Assembly: GCA_949788275.1 (NCBI GenBank)
Contig: OX460916.1
Coordinates: 62,001-126,000, forward strand
DNA from: Weeksellaceae bacterium
GTDB lineage: Bacteria > Bacteroidota > Bacteroidia > Flavobacteriales > Weeksellaceae
Reading direction: 5' to 3'
Length of the DNA: 64,000 bases
The notes under the pieces are model-generated. The model saw nothing but the letters and a program-made list of their open reading frames with translations. It was not told the origin of the DNA and searched no databases. How positions within the stretch are numbered: the stretch's first letter is position 1; the number at the start of each line of letters is the position of its first letter. Shown here in pieces: positions 1-7,996 of this stretch. The translations under genes and the position numbers were made by a program.

Positions 1-2
1 AA

Positions 3-478
3 AAAAGGGAAGCTTACATTGATAACACACCTGTATCTGATATTGATAAAAATGTTTCATTAGGAGGAGAAGTTTTAGCAATACTTCCGATTACTAGAGT
101 AGGAAATACTATTACAAAAATTACAAAACCTTTATGGGGCGCTAAAATTTTTTATAAAGGAAATGGTTTTACTACAGCTATTGAGCATATTGCAGAAGGA
201 CATTTTTTTAATTCTAGAATCGGAGAGGGAACAAGCCATTTTTTACAATCTTTAAGCAATTCAACAAGTGTAAAAAATTAGTTCAAGAAGCAACAGCTTT
301 AGGAAACCATAGTAATAAAAATGGTAATTATTCTATTTTACATACATTTGATAAAACAATAGGAACAACATCAAATGGGAGATCGACAAATATTTTACAA
401 GTTTATCTAGATAAAAGTGGAAACGTATTGAATGCTTGCTTACCCAGTTCGAAAAAAATAAAAAATAATGAGATATAA
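3..478 (+). pseudogene. Rhs toxin C-terminal tip, left-truncated, frame broken
   Basis: An open frame entering from the left edge runs to a TAG at 279-281 and then continues without interruption in the -1 frame to a TAA at 476-478, so the two halves look like one protein. The joint is a run of six A followed by T (272-278, A AAA AAT in frame), which is both a canonical -1 slippery heptamer and a typical indel site. The C-terminal half (about 65 residues) contains HTFDKT and NILQVYLDKSGNV, reminiscent of small RNase-type polymorphic toxin tips, but I cannot assign a family. Its end overlaps the next gene by 11 bp, the toxin-immunity spacing seen again at 4202-4212. No Rhs core is visible because the window begins inside the tip. 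Confidence 0.6.
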
Positions 479-947
479 AGTTTTTTTTGATTACAAAATT
501 GATTTATCTGAAATGAAAAAGGAAAATCAAATAGATTTCAGTAGTTTAAGTTTTCAAGAATTATATGCAAATCTATTTGAAGGTAGAATTTATATATTCT
601 TCAATCATAGAGATGAACGAATTAAAAAAGATTTTATATTACTAAAAACAGGGATAATTGACTACATCTTACAGTTTGATGGAATAATTGAGGAAATCGA
701 TGGGGGTAATAATGAAACTTTTACAGTTTCAGCTGATTATTATAGTAATAGTCTAAAATATTTTTATTCAGACATTAATGATGAGTTAACAATATTAGAA
801 GTAAACGATAATTTATTTTCAATAATTTGTAAGTATAGTGACTTTAAATTAGGATATAAAAATTTCAGAAAAATAGTACTTGAGGAATTAATATATTACT
901 ATCCTAAACTTAAAGATAATATTGAATTTATAAAATATTTTACTTAG
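468..947 (+). CDS. putative immunity protein of a Rhs toxin cassette
   Basis: A 159-residue acidic, AT-rich protein without signal peptide or membrane segment, so probably cytoplasmic. I do not recognise the family. The immunity role is inferred from position: its start overlaps the 3' end of a Rhs-type toxin tip by 11 bp and it is followed by the cassette 3' repeat, the same layout as the other four pairs here. In such systems the partner binds and neutralises the cognate toxin. Aromatic and acidic residues are abundant (for example FFNHRDERIKKDF and the acidic middle), as is common for immunity proteins. The frame is intact, although the toxin in front of it is broken. Confidence 0.55.
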   Translation: MRYKVFFDYKIDLSEMKKENQIDFSSLSFQELYANLFEGRIYIFFNHRDERIKKDFILLKTGIIDYILQFDGIIEEIDGGNNETFTVSADYYSNSLKYFYSDINDELTILEVNDNLFSIICKYSDFKLGYKNFRKIVLEELIYYYPKLKDNIEFIKYFT

Positions 948-948
948 G

Positions 949-1046
949 TAATGTTTTACATGTGTTGTTATTACACAACGTATTAATTCAAACAAAAATT
1001 CACAATAAAACAAAAGGCAAACCAACGTTTGCCTTTTGTTATTTTA
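949..1046 (+). repeat. cassette 3' repeat, copy 1, with terminator hairpin
   Basis: About 98 bp following an immunity gene. It contains a small inverted repeat (GTTGT...ACAAC) and a 13-bp hairpin at 1010-1039 (arms ACAAAAGGCAAAC and GTTTGCCTTTTGT) followed by a T-rich tract, so it probably terminates the cassette transcript. Related copies lie at 1471, 3077, 4541 and 6496, each after an immunity gene. Confidence 0.75.
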
Positions 1047-1071
1047 TTAATTTTAGGTAAGCCTACAAAAA

Positions 1072-1131
1072 GGATATTCTAATAAATCAAATCAAGTAAT
1101 TTATATATTAAAAAATACTTATGGAAAATAA
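1072..1131 (+). pseudogene. last 20 codons of a deleted Rhs toxin
   Basis: The frame encodes GYSNKSNQVIYILKNTYGK and a stop, matching the C-terminus of the intact toxin tip ending at 4212 ([21 protein letters not shown]-type ending). Everything upstream of this tail is missing, replaced by the end of the preceding cassette repeat. The tail overlaps the following immunity gene by 11 bp exactly as in the intact pair at 4202-4212. It is therefore a remnant of the cognate toxin, not a gene. Confidence 0.8.
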
Positions 1132-1468
1132 TAATTATTCCTACACATTATTACATGAAATAGAAGATATTTTCAATGATGAGATTGATATTATAATAGA
1201 TTTACAAGAAGATAATTCTAAATATCATGTAACGTTTGTTACATATAAAAGGGTACAAGAATTAATGAATGATGAAAATAAATTAATATATTACTCAAAT
1301 ATTATTCTAATAGAATCTTTAACTGAAGAAAATATAAATTATAGTATTAAAAATGCCATTGATAACGGTATATATTTAAGTGTTTTTTATCCTATTAATA
1401 ATATTTCAATTAATAAATTAAATAGAAAATTTGATATAGAACAAGAAGCAATAGATAATGTGGGGTAA
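1121..1468 (+). CDS. orphan immunity protein, paralogue of the one at 4202
   Basis: A 115-residue cytoplasmic protein starting [14 protein letters not shown], clearly homologous over its whole length to the immunity protein at 4202-4534. Conserved blocks include DIFNDEIDII, the VTF(V/L)TY core and the FYPIN segment. The cognate toxin has been lost except for 20 codons, so this is an orphan immunity gene that could still protect against siblings carrying the full toxin. I do not know a named family. The RelE-like partner at 3526 suggests that it neutralises an RNase of that type (inference). The cassette 3' repeat follows, lacking its terminator half. Confidence 0.65.
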   Translation: MENNNYSYTLLHEIEDIFNDEIDIIIDLQEDNSKYHVTFVTYKRVQELMNDENKLIYYSNIILIESLTEENINYSIKNAIDNGIYLSVFYPINNISINKLNRKFDIEQEAIDNVG

Positions 1469-1470
1469 TT

Positions 1471-1516
1471 TGGTAGTGTTTCAAATGTGTTGTTATCACA
1501 CAACGAGTTAATTTAC
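1471..1516 (+). repeat. cassette 3' repeat, copy 2, truncated
   Basis: Only the first ~45 bp of the repeat remain (GTAGTGTTTC, then ATGTGTTGTTATCACACAAC). The terminator hairpin half is replaced by sequence leading to the 20-bp motif at 1555. Confidence 0.6.
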
Positions 1517-1554
1517 AATAGCATAAAAGTAAAAAATTGGTTTTCCTGCACTGT

Positions 1555-1574
1555 CTCTTAAAGTGTGTAAGTTA
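1555..1574 (+). repeat. 20-bp repeat shared with 8501-8520; possible IS end
   Basis: CTCTTAAAGTGTGTAAGTTA occurs identically here and at 8501-8520 in the same orientation, bracketing most of the toxin cassettes. The sequence resembles terminal repeats of IS256-type elements as I remember them, but no transposase is present. Treat it as a possible IS scar. Confidence 0.4.
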
Positions 1575-1600
1575 AAATCACAACTTGGATTAGGATTAAA

Positions 1601-1991
1601 AATTTACCAACAGAAGTTCTTTGGAGTAGTCGTAAGAAGATTAATTAGATTTATGATGTCTCGGGAGTTAATTTTAAAAACGTTGTTATAGATGGAACAA
1701 ACGTCATCTCAACAGATTATTTAGGTGGTTTTCAAATAAGTTAACGAGCAAATTCAGCAGGAGCTTTAGCGCTTTTAGAAGTAAATGATTATGATCTTTT
1801 TGGGATGAAACATCAAAATCAACCATTCATAAATAATTATAAATACAACGATTTTCAAGGACAAAGCGCATGCTTTGATCGTAGAAACCTAGCACAGCGA
1901 TGAACTGTAAGATGAGTTCAATATCAACTTATACGACTACGGCGCTCGTAACTACGATCCTGCTGTTGGACGTTGGTTTAACATCGACCCG
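1601..1991 (+). pseudogene. Rhs core remnant upstream of cassette 1
   Basis: Translated in pieces, this encodes typical YD-repeat core (NLPTEVLWSSRKKIN, VVIDGTNVISTDYLGGFQ, AGALALLEVND, NNYKYN). It is interrupted by a TAG after KKIN, by a deletion after GGFQ, and by a ~55-bp hairpin-containing insertion at about 1854-1900. After a TAA at 1908-1910 the frame is open and runs through the RHS signature ([20 protein letters not shown]) into the toxin tip. The same damaged segment is repeated at 4969 and 6947. Confidence 0.7.
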
Positions 1992-2672
1992 TTGGCGGAA
2001 AAAATGAGACGCCACTCGCCTTATAATTATGCGTTTAATAATCCTGTTTACTTTATTGATCCTGATGGGATGATGTCGGAAAGCTATAGCTTTCAAGGTG
2101 ATTTTAGCAGCTATAGTGATTTTAACAGAATGAATCCATTAAATACTGGATTTTATGATCCTCCCAGCAAAGGTACAGAATTAGGACAAACTCATAAAGA
2201 TGAAGATGGAGAATGGGTTTGGGATGGAACATCATGGGTAGGTCAAAATGGAACTCTTGATTACGTTTTTCTAGATGGGCCTACAATTACTCCAAATAAT
2301 TCAAGCGAGTTTCAAGTATCTCCAGAATTAATGGCTGCAGGTGTAGCTTTATCATTAGGCGATGGACCTTTACCTGTAGGTGAAATTATTTTCGCTGGAA
2401 TAGTAGCTTATCAAGTCTATTTATATTATAATGATATACCGAATGTTGTTATGCCTCCTAATAGAGTTGTAAATACAAGTGATTCAGAAAAAACAGCGGA
2501 TGATTTAATCCCTCCAAGTGTAAAAAAATCTCCATCTTACAATCCTAAGTATGGAGAAAAAACAAGATCTGAATTAGATAAATTGGCAAAACAAGGTGAT
2601 AAAATAGCAGGTAAAATGAAAAAATTAATAGATTCAGCAAAAAGATTATCAGATAAAAATAAAAATAAATGA
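1992..2672 (+). CDS. displaced Rhs C-terminal toxin tip, cassette 1
   Basis: About 226 residues, in frame with the Rhs core end: the frame is open from 1911 and passes through [16 protein letters not shown] and the conserved FIDPDGM boundary, after which a cassette-specific tip of about 200 residues begins. The chosen start is an arbitrary TTG, because a displaced tip has no start of its own and would be expressed only after recombination into a full-length Rhs gene. The tip has a Pro/Ser-rich stretch and a Lys-rich C-terminus ([18 protein letters not shown]), as in nucleic-acid-targeting toxins, but I cannot name its activity. It overlaps the next gene by 4 bp (ATGA). Confidence 0.6.
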   Translation: MAEKMRRHSPYNYAFNNPVYFIDPDGMMSESYSFQGDFSSYSDFNRMNPLNTGFYDPPSKGTELGQTHKDEDGEWVWDGTSWVGQNGTLDYVFLDGPTITPNNSSEFQVSPELMAAGVALSLGDGPLPVGEIIFAGIVAYQVYLYYNDIPNVVMPPNRVVNTSDSEKTADDLIPPSVKKSPSYNPKYGEKTRSELDKLAKQGDKIAGKMKKLIDSAKRLSDKNKNK

Positions 2673-3073
2673 TAGATATAAAAGATTTAATTAATCAATT
2701 GGATAAAAATCAAGAATTAATATCTTTAACATTGTTTGAGTTAAGAAAAAATTTTACAAATGATTATACACTTGAACAATTAAAATCAATAGATAAAACT
2801 ATAATTACGACACCAATTATTATGGATTTTATCGCGGATAAATTACAATTTATAGAAAATGAAGAATTTTTAAATACTTTTAATCTAGAAGATATTCAAT
2901 GTATATATAAATTACTTACAAAATATTATCCTTATGACTTACAGTATCAATTAGGTTTAATCAGTTTCACTTATATAATTTTAGATAAGCAAAATGAGGC
3001 TTTAGAAATGATAGATAATTTAAATGAAATAATTAAAGAGATTCAACTTAGTATAAGAGAGATTATTAGATAG
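2669..3073 (+). CDS. putative immunity protein, cassette 1
   Basis: A 134-residue acidic, mainly helical, cytoplasmic protein starting inside the stop codon of the toxin tip (ATGA overlap), which implies translational coupling. No known family is recognised. The role follows from its place between a Rhs toxin tip and the cassette 3' repeat. Leucine- and aspartate-rich helices (for example [18 protein letters not shown]) would suit a charge-based interaction with the Lys-rich toxin end (inference). Confidence 0.6.
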   Translation: MIDIKDLINQLDKNQELISLTLFELRKNFTNDYTLEQLKSIDKTIITTPIIMDFIADKLQFIENEEFLNTFNLEDIQCIYKLLTKYYPYDLQYQLGLISFTYIILDKQNEALEMIDNLNEIIKEIQLSIREIIR

Positions 3074-3076
3074 GTT

Positions 3077-3176
3077 CGGTAGTGTATCAGATGTGTTGTT
3101 ATTCTACAACATATTAATTACAAGAAAATTCACAATAACACCAAAGGAAAACGTTAGTTTGCCTTTGGTTCTTTTA
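3077..3176 (+). repeat. cassette 3' repeat, copy 3
   Basis: Same architecture as at 949: GTGTATCAGATGTGTTGTTA, a short inverted repeat and an imperfect hairpin (CCAAAGGAAAAC ... GTTTGCCTTTGG) with a T-rich tract. The following ~60 bp (AAGTAACAACATTTATATTG) are a degraded end of the XRE remnant better preserved at 4624 and 6583. Confidence 0.7.
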
Positions 3177-3296
3177 TAAAGTAACAACATTTATATTGAA
3201 GAAATCTTAACTTATTATATTTTTATCTTTGAAAAATAACTAGGTATTCATTTTAAATAGATTTATTATTTTAAATTAACTAGGCGTGTAGGAATA

Positions 3297-3535
3297 CAAA
3301 TACAACGATGTTCAAGGACAAAGCGTATGTTTTGACCGTAGAAACCTAGCGAAGCGATGAGTTTCAAGACGAATTCAATATTAATCTGTACGACTACGGC
3401 GCTCGTAACTACGACCCTGCTATCGGTAGATGGTTTAACATTGACCCGCTGGCGGAAACTTCTCGTAGATGGTCTCCTTATAATTATGCATATAATAACC
3501 CTATTTTATTTATAGACCCTGATGGATGGAGGCTG
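3297..3535 (+). pseudogene. Rhs core remnant upstream of cassette 2
   Basis: Encodes YKYN, then the same ~52-bp insertion seen at 1854, then [29 protein letters not shown] and FIDPDG. At the core/tip joint the reading frame ends GWRL-stop because one G appears to be missing (GATGGATGG where GATGGGATGG would keep frame), so core and tip are now in different frames. Confidence 0.7.
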
Positions 3536-4212
3536 TAAATAGTCTTCAAGAAATGTGGGACAAAACAACTTCTTCAAGTACTTGGACTAACAATGGTGAT
3601 GGAACTTACGAAGGTGGTGAAGATGAAAAAAAGGAAGATAATGAAGAGAAGTGTTGTAAAAACTTTTTTAATGGTTTAGTAAATAGTTTTAAAAGTGAAG
3701 CTAATAAATTTATAGATCAAACAGAAGGATTTAAACAATCCATGATTTCCGAATTTAATTCTGATGATTCTAATACTTTTATAGAAGGACATGATGGATA
3801 TACCTATACTATAAATCAGAACGGTAGTCTTTTTAGAGTTGAAAAAGGGCGTTGGGTTTCGGTAAATTCTGTTACATTACCATACATTGAATACTATGAA
3901 AATGGTGTAGGTAAATCTGTTGTTTCTCTTGTTAAGAATTCACCTAAATTATTAAAAATAGCAAGAGTTCTTGGACAAGGGAAAAATTGGAGTAATCAAG
4001 TAAATTCATTAATTTCACAATTAGGTAAAGGAAATAAAAATCCAGGAATTGGATCCAAACATTTATTTGGAAATGTTCATGAGTTAAGACCTGCAGAAGG
4101 AGCAAGAATTTACTTTAGAAATAATGGATTAACAACAGAAATCCTTGGATATTCAAATAAAGAAAATCAACAACAAGTCATTAATGTTTTAAAAAATATT
4201 TATGGAAAATAA
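3526..4212 (+). CDS. displaced Rhs toxin tip, RelE/BECR-like RNase, cassette 2
   Basis: A 228-residue tip starting just after the FIDPDG boundary. The first ~140 residues are cassette-specific linker with a Cys pair (CCKNF). The last ~70 residues ([18 protein letters not shown], then [10 protein letters not shown] and [15 protein letters not shown]) resemble the RelE/ParE/HigB fold found in polymorphic toxins, where GARxYxR and an ILGxSxKxNQ segment are common; these act as RNases. Catalytic residues cannot be proven from sequence. The ATG at 3526 lies in a different frame from the upstream core because of a 1-nt loss, so in its present place the tip is probably silent. It overlaps its immunity gene by 11 bp. 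Confidence 0.6.
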   Translation: MEAVNSLQEMWDKTTSSSTWTNNGDGTYEGGEDEKKEDNEEKCCKNFFNGLVNSFKSEANKFIDQTEGFKQSMISEFNSDDSNTFIEGHDGYTYTINQNGSLFRVEKGRWVSVNSVTLPYIEYYENGVGKSVVSLVKNSPKLLKIARVLGQGKNWSNQVNSLISQLGKGNKNPGIGSKHLFGNVHELRPAEGARIYFRNNGLTTEILGYSNKENQQQVINVLKNIYGK

Positions 4213-4534
4213 TAATTATTCTTATACATTATTACATGAAATAGATGATATTTTCAATGATGAAATTGATATTATAGTAAAATTTAAAAATGATAATTCT
4301 AAATTTCATGTTACTTTTTTAACCTATCAAAAAGTTGAAGAATTGATGAGAGAAGAACATAATTTTATACTATATTCAAATACGATATTGATAAAATCTT
4401 TAACTAAAGAAAATATCGAAGATAGTTTAAAATACACTATAGATAATAATATGTATTTAAACATCTTTTATCCAATTAATGATATTTCTATTAAAAAATT
4501 AAATGAAAAATTTGATTTAGAAAAAGAAATATAA
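4202..4534 (+). CDS. immunity protein of the RelE-like tip, cassette 2
   Basis: A 110-residue soluble protein, starting [16 protein letters not shown] within the end of the toxin tip (11-bp overlap). It is a close paralogue of the orphan gene at 1121-1468; differences concentrate in the middle (VKFKNDNSKF versus IDLQEDNSKY), as expected for immunity variants following toxin variants. Its job is inferred from the pairing. Two homologues in one locus, one with and one without its toxin, show duplication followed by loss of the toxin. Confidence 0.7.
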   Translation: MENNNYSYTLLHEIDDIFNDEIDIIVKFKNDNSKFHVTFLTYQKVEELMREEHNFILYSNTILIKSLTKENIEDSLKYTIDNNMYLNIFYPINDISIKKLNEKFDLEKEI

Positions 4535-4540
4535 AGAGGG

Positions 4541-4623
4541 GAGTGTTCCAGATGTGTTGTTATTATACAACCCAAAAATTCACAATATAACAAAAGGAAA
4601 ACCAACGTTTGTCTTTTTTTGTT
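4541..4623 (+). repeat. cassette 3' repeat, copy 4
   Basis: GTGTTCCAGATGTGTTGTTA, small inverted repeat, and hairpin AACAAAAGGAAAACC ... TTTGTCTTTTTTT. Together with the XRE remnant and the following Rhs core fragment it forms a ~570-bp unit repeated at 6496-7080. Confidence 0.7.
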
Positions 4624-4905
4624 TTATAAAGTAGCTACATTTTTATGAAAGAAATCCTTAAATTTTTTCTTAGTGAGGATAATTTCAATCATACCAAATA
4701 CAATCGTTTTGTCTTTTTCTTCAAGCTCGGAAATAAGTCGAACCTGCTCGTTTGCCGTTTTATCTTCAAGCGTTATTTCTTTAGGAACTTCATTCCCTAT
4801 GTGTATAATTTGGTCTGTTGTAAGATTAAAGAATTTAACTAACTTCAAAAGTTCTTCTACAGATAATTCACGATGTCCATTCTCCAACTTTAGAGCATCC
4901 TACAC
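4624..4905 (-). pseudogene. XRE-type HTH regulator, N-terminally truncated
   Basis: The frame reads ALKLENGHRELSVEELLKLV and then a ~65-residue C-terminal part to a stop at the low-coordinate end. LENGHRELSVEELLKLVKFF is the last helix region of an HTH_3/XRE domain, but the first ~30 residues carrying the recognition helix are missing, and a TAG lies just upstream (about 4900). The gene is therefore a remnant. The nearest usable start would be a TTG at 4885-4887. A further decayed copy lies at 6583-6868, and traces follow the repeat at 3177. The original Rhs locus probably had this regulator convergent to the immunity gene. Confidence 0.65.
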
Positions 4906-4968
4906 TATTATATAAAATCAATACAAGATTTCAACAAATGAATTACGCATATTCGTTATAATCATTTA

Positions 4969-5172
4969 AATTTACCACTAGAAGTTCTTTGGAGTAGTCG
5001 TAAGAAGATCAATTAGATTTATGATGCCTCGGGGGTTAAGTTAAAAAAGGTTGTTATAGATGGAACAAACGTCATCTCAACAGATTATTTAGGTGGTTTT
5101 CAAATAAGTTAACGAGCAAATTCAGCAGGAGCTTTAGCGCTTTTAGAAGTAAATGATTATTACCCTTTTGGG
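4969..5172 (+). pseudogene. Rhs core remnant upstream of cassette 3
   Basis: Second copy of the damaged core: NLPLEVLWSSRKKIN followed by the same TAG, VVIDGTNVISTDYLGGFQ followed by the same short deletion and TAA, then AGALALLEVNDYYPFGMKH, which is in frame with the next toxin tip. The preceding ~80 bp (from about 4890) are also repeated at 6868-6946. Confidence 0.7.
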
Positions 5173-6033
5173 ATGAAGCATCAGAAAGCGTCATTGCTGA
5201 TGAATTTATTATTTACTAAAAATAATTACAAATACAACGGAAAAGAACTGCAAGACGAATTAAGTCTTAATTGGACTGCAATGGACTTTAGAAATTATGA
5301 TGCTTCGATAGGGAGATTTCATAATATGGATCCTTTAGCAGAATATTCAACGAGTTGGACTCCTTATCGTTTCGCTTATAATAATCCTGTTTTTTGGAGT
5401 GATCCAACTGGTTTATTTGAAGAAAATTTTGAAACCTGTCCAACCTGTCCGAATAAACCTGAATTTAGGCCATTTATAGATGATCCAAATAATGAATTTG
5501 TATATGATCCTGAAACAAATACCGTAAGCGAAGTTATACAGCTAGCTGAAGCTGAAATTGTTAAATACGCAAATGTTTTTTCAGATGTAATTGAAAGTAT
5601 CGGTGGTGGTGCTTCAAGTATATTAAATGATCGTTATTCTTACGGAGAAGGCTTCTCCAATAAACCTATAATTATAAGTACAAAATTAGGTATAGGAATT
5701 AATACTACTGCTAAACAAATGGAGAAATTAAGTAAGATAGGTAAAACAGCAGGAAATATAAGTAAAGGTTTAGTTGTAGCTGATATAGCTTTAAGCGGAG
5801 AAATAAGAGCGTCTCATGTGCTAACTGGAGCTATGATTGGTGTAAACGCAATTCCTGTTATAGGTAATACTATATCTGGTATTTATTTTGGTGCTGATTT
5901 GATAACCATGGGTATTAGTTACACTATTTCAGGAGAAGCAAAAGGTATAGGAGATTATCTGGATGAATCTTTAAACGGAGGAGTTATTATTAATGCACAA
6001 GATGTAGGAGTTGAATATGAAGGGGTTTATTAA
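5173..6033 (+). CDS. displaced Rhs toxin tip, hydrophobic, cassette 3
   Basis: 286 residues beginning in the Rhs core (YPFGMKHQK upstream, then NNYKYNGKELQDELSL, the FRNYDASIGRFHNMDP signature and WSDPTG boundary at about residue 80). The tip that follows has a Gly/Ala/Ile-rich hydrophobic C-terminal third (TGAMIGVNAIPVIGNTISG, then FGADLITMGISYTISG), which could insert into membranes. Its partner is a multi-pass membrane protein, so a membrane-acting or pore-forming toxin is a reasonable inference, not a proven one. The start is not meaningful, since the frame is open from about 5112 and the tip would be fused to a full Rhs protein when active. Confidence 0.55.
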   Translation: MKHQKASLLMNLLFTKNNYKYNGKELQDELSLNWTAMDFRNYDASIGRFHNMDPLAEYSTSWTPYRFAYNNPVFWSDPTGLFEENFETCPTCPNKPEFRPFIDDPNNEFVYDPETNTVSEVIQLAEAEIVKYANVFSDVIESIGGGASSILNDRYSYGEGFSNKPIIISTKLGIGINTTAKQMEKLSKIGKTAGNISKGLVVADIALSGEIRASHVLTGAMIGVNAIPVIGNTISGIYFGADLITMGISYTISGEAKGIGDYLDESLNGGVIINAQDVGVEYEGVY

Positions 6034-6041
6034 ATTTTAAA

Positions 6042-6497
6042 ATGAAAAAAATAATATATTACCATATATATAATTTATTTAAATTTTCATATCGTGGAGA
6101 TTATGAAAATGCTGTTACAAAATCTAAAGAGACTTTATCATCTCATATAAATAATTTAATAATTATTTATATAATTTTTCCAATATGGATAATTTTTGAT
6201 GGAAATAGTTTTATAAAGGAATATATAGGGACTAACAAATATGAAGTAAAAAATTTTTTAATAATTATAATTTTATTAATTGTATTAATAGGATTTACAA
6301 AAGTCAATTTTATTAAAACTTACATAGATAAATTATATACTGATGATTTAATAAATAAAAGTTTGGAGATGTTTAAGGATAGTTCTAATATTTTAAATTT
6401 TTTATATAGATTTTTCTTTATTTTTCTTAACTTTTTTTGGGTAATGATCATGTTTTTTGTAGAATTAAAAATTTTTCAATTTATAAGAAATTGGTAG
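6042..6497 (+). CDS. membrane immunity protein, cassette 3
   Basis: 151 residues with about three hydrophobic segments (LIIIYIIFPIWIIF near 40-55, FLIIIILLIVLIGF near 72-86, FFFIFLNFFWVMIMFFV near 122-140), so an inner-membrane protein. It starts 8 bp after the hydrophobic toxin tip and is followed by the cassette 3' repeat. I recognise no family. A membrane location fits protection against a toxin that acts on the inner membrane (inference). Very AT-rich with many Ile codons, like the rest of the region. Confidence 0.6.
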   Translation: MKKIIYYHIYNLFKFSYRGDYENAVTKSKETLSSHINNLIIIYIIFPIWIIFDGNSFIKEYIGTNKYEVKNFLIIIILLIVLIGFTKVNFIKTYIDKLYTDDLINKSLEMFKDSSNILNFLYRFFFIFLNFFWVMIMFFVELKIFQFIRNW

Positions 6498-6581
6498 TGT
6501 TCTAGAAGTGTGTGTTATTACACAACGTATAATTAACAATAAATCAAAAGGCAAACGTTTGTTTGCCTTTTGTTATTTTAT
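6496..6581 (+). repeat. cassette 3' repeat, copy 5
   Basis: GTGTTCTAGAAGTGTGTGTTA, short inverted repeat, then a strong hairpin (CAAAAGGCAAAC, loop, GTTTGCCTTTTG) with a T-rich tract at about 6546-6578. Confidence 0.75.
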
Positions 6582-6582
6582 A

Positions 6583-6868
6583 AAGTTGCTACATTTTTAT
6601 TAAAGAAATCCTTAAATTTTTTAGTGGTTAGCATTTTGTCCACCATTCTAAAAATCATCGATTTATCTTCTTCATCCAATTGGTTTATCAAATGTAATTT
6701 TTCAAAATCGGTGGCACGTTCAGACCGAAATAACCACTTATCTTCAATCGTAATTTCTTCAGGAATTATGTTTTAATAATTCAAAATTTGGTCTGTGGTA
6801 AGATTAAAAAGTTTAGATAACTTCAAAAGTTCTTCTATAGATAATTAACGATGTCTATTCCCCAACTT
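6583..6868 (-). pseudogene. second XRE regulator remnant, with stop codons
   Basis: Homologous along its length to 4624-4905, beginning with the same AAAGT(A/T)GCTACATTTTTAT end. The equivalent of NGHREL is interrupted by TAA (CATCGTTAATTATC on the minus strand), and there is another stop near 6772 (TTATTAAAACATAA context). It is a fully decayed copy of the convergent regulator. Confidence 0.6.
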
Positions 6869-6946
6869 TAGAGAATCCTACACTATTATATAAAATCAAT
6901 ACAAGATTTCAACAAAGGAATTACACAGATTCGTTATAATCATTTA

Positions 6947-7373
6947 AATTTACCAAGAGAAGTTCTTTGGAGTAGTCTTAAGAAGATTAATTAGATTTAT
7001 GATACCTCAGGAGTTAAGTTTAAAAGGTTGATATAGATGGAACAAACGTCACCTCAACAGATTATTTGGGTGGTTTTCCAAATCGACAAAGGAGATTCGC
7101 GAATACCCGTTAAATAATCGTAAACGATGAGCAATACGAAAATAATGTCTTACAATTTTTCCCAACAGTCGAAGGGTATGTGGATGCTGCGAATGAAAGT
7201 ATTTCGGGTAAACCATTTGAATATGTGTATAATTACACGGATCATCTGGACAAACGAGTGCAAAGCTTGGCTTTGGGAGAAGTTTGAGAGCGTAGCTCAG
7301 TTCGGTAAGTTACCGAGCAAATTCAGCAGGAGCTTTAGAGCTTTTAGAAGTAAATGATTATTACCCTTTTGGG
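6947..7373 (+). pseudogene. Rhs core remnant upstream of cassette 4, longest copy
   Basis: Third copy of the damaged core. It keeps more than the others: after GGF it still encodes NNVLQFFPTVEGYVDAANES and YVYNYTDHLDK before rejoining AGALELLEVNDYYPFGLKHQ. It carries the same TAG after KKIN, an insertion near 7080-7135 and a hairpin-containing insertion at about 7250-7310 (GCAAAGCTTGGCTTTG). Confidence 0.65.
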
Positions 7374-7991
7374 TTGAAACATCAAAAAATATCATTTCGG
7401 CAAGATAATATATTTACTAAAAATAATTACAAATACAACGATTTTCAAGAAGTTGATTCAGGAACATTAACTGCAATAGATGGAAGTGTATACAATCTTT
7501 CTAGTAATGGGGAAATTTCTATTGATATGTTTTTTGGAACTACATCCTTTGATACTACAAGAGATGTTAAGACTTCAGGAGGTACAAATATCAAAGGACT
7601 CTTTAATGGATACAGGTACAATTCAGGTACAATTTCGGCACCTTCTAATAGTTATTTTAATAGATGGGATTGTCAAGTTGCTATGGGCTTATTACAAGGA
7701 GGAGCTGATGCAACTATTGGAGGAGCTATAGGTAAATCCATGAATGGAATTCAACGTGCAGTGGATTACAGCTCTCAGTGGGTTATTATGAGTAAAGGAA
7801 TCCCAAAAAACGGAAAATTTCAATATGGTATTCGAAATATTGAAACGAATTTTCATTTCAGAATTGAGAGGCATCGGCTTCAGACATCTAATGGAGGTGA
7901 GCTTGGTACTCATATTAATTATGGTGTTAATTGGAAAAAACATTATTTTCCAATTCATAATGATCGTTATAGACCTTATGTCAAAGAATAA
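7374..7991 (+). CDS. displaced Rhs toxin tip, cassette 4
   Basis: 205 residues joined to the core directly after NNYKYND, so the usual RHS signature and PDG boundary are missing, unlike the other tips. The tip has a Gly-rich centre (GLLQGGADATIGGAIGKS) and a His/Arg-rich end (FHFRIERHRLQTSN, then GELGTHINYG and KKHYFPIHNDRY). Several conserved-looking His residues suggest a nuclease-like or other enzymatic toxin, but I cannot name the family. It lies 5 bp before its putative immunity gene. The start given is simply the first Met, and the frame is continuous with the core fragment upstream. Confidence 0.55.
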   Translation: MKHQKISFRQDNIFTKNNYKYNDFQEVDSGTLTAIDGSVYNLSSNGEISIDMFFGTTSFDTTRDVKTSGGTNIKGLFNGYRYNSGTISAPSNSYFNRWDCQVAMGLLQGGADATIGGAIGKSMNGIQRAVDYSSQWVIMSKGIPKNGKFQYGIRNIETNFHFRIERHRLQTSNGGELGTHINYGVNWKKHYFPIHNDRYRPYVKE

Positions 7992-7996
7992 GAAAA

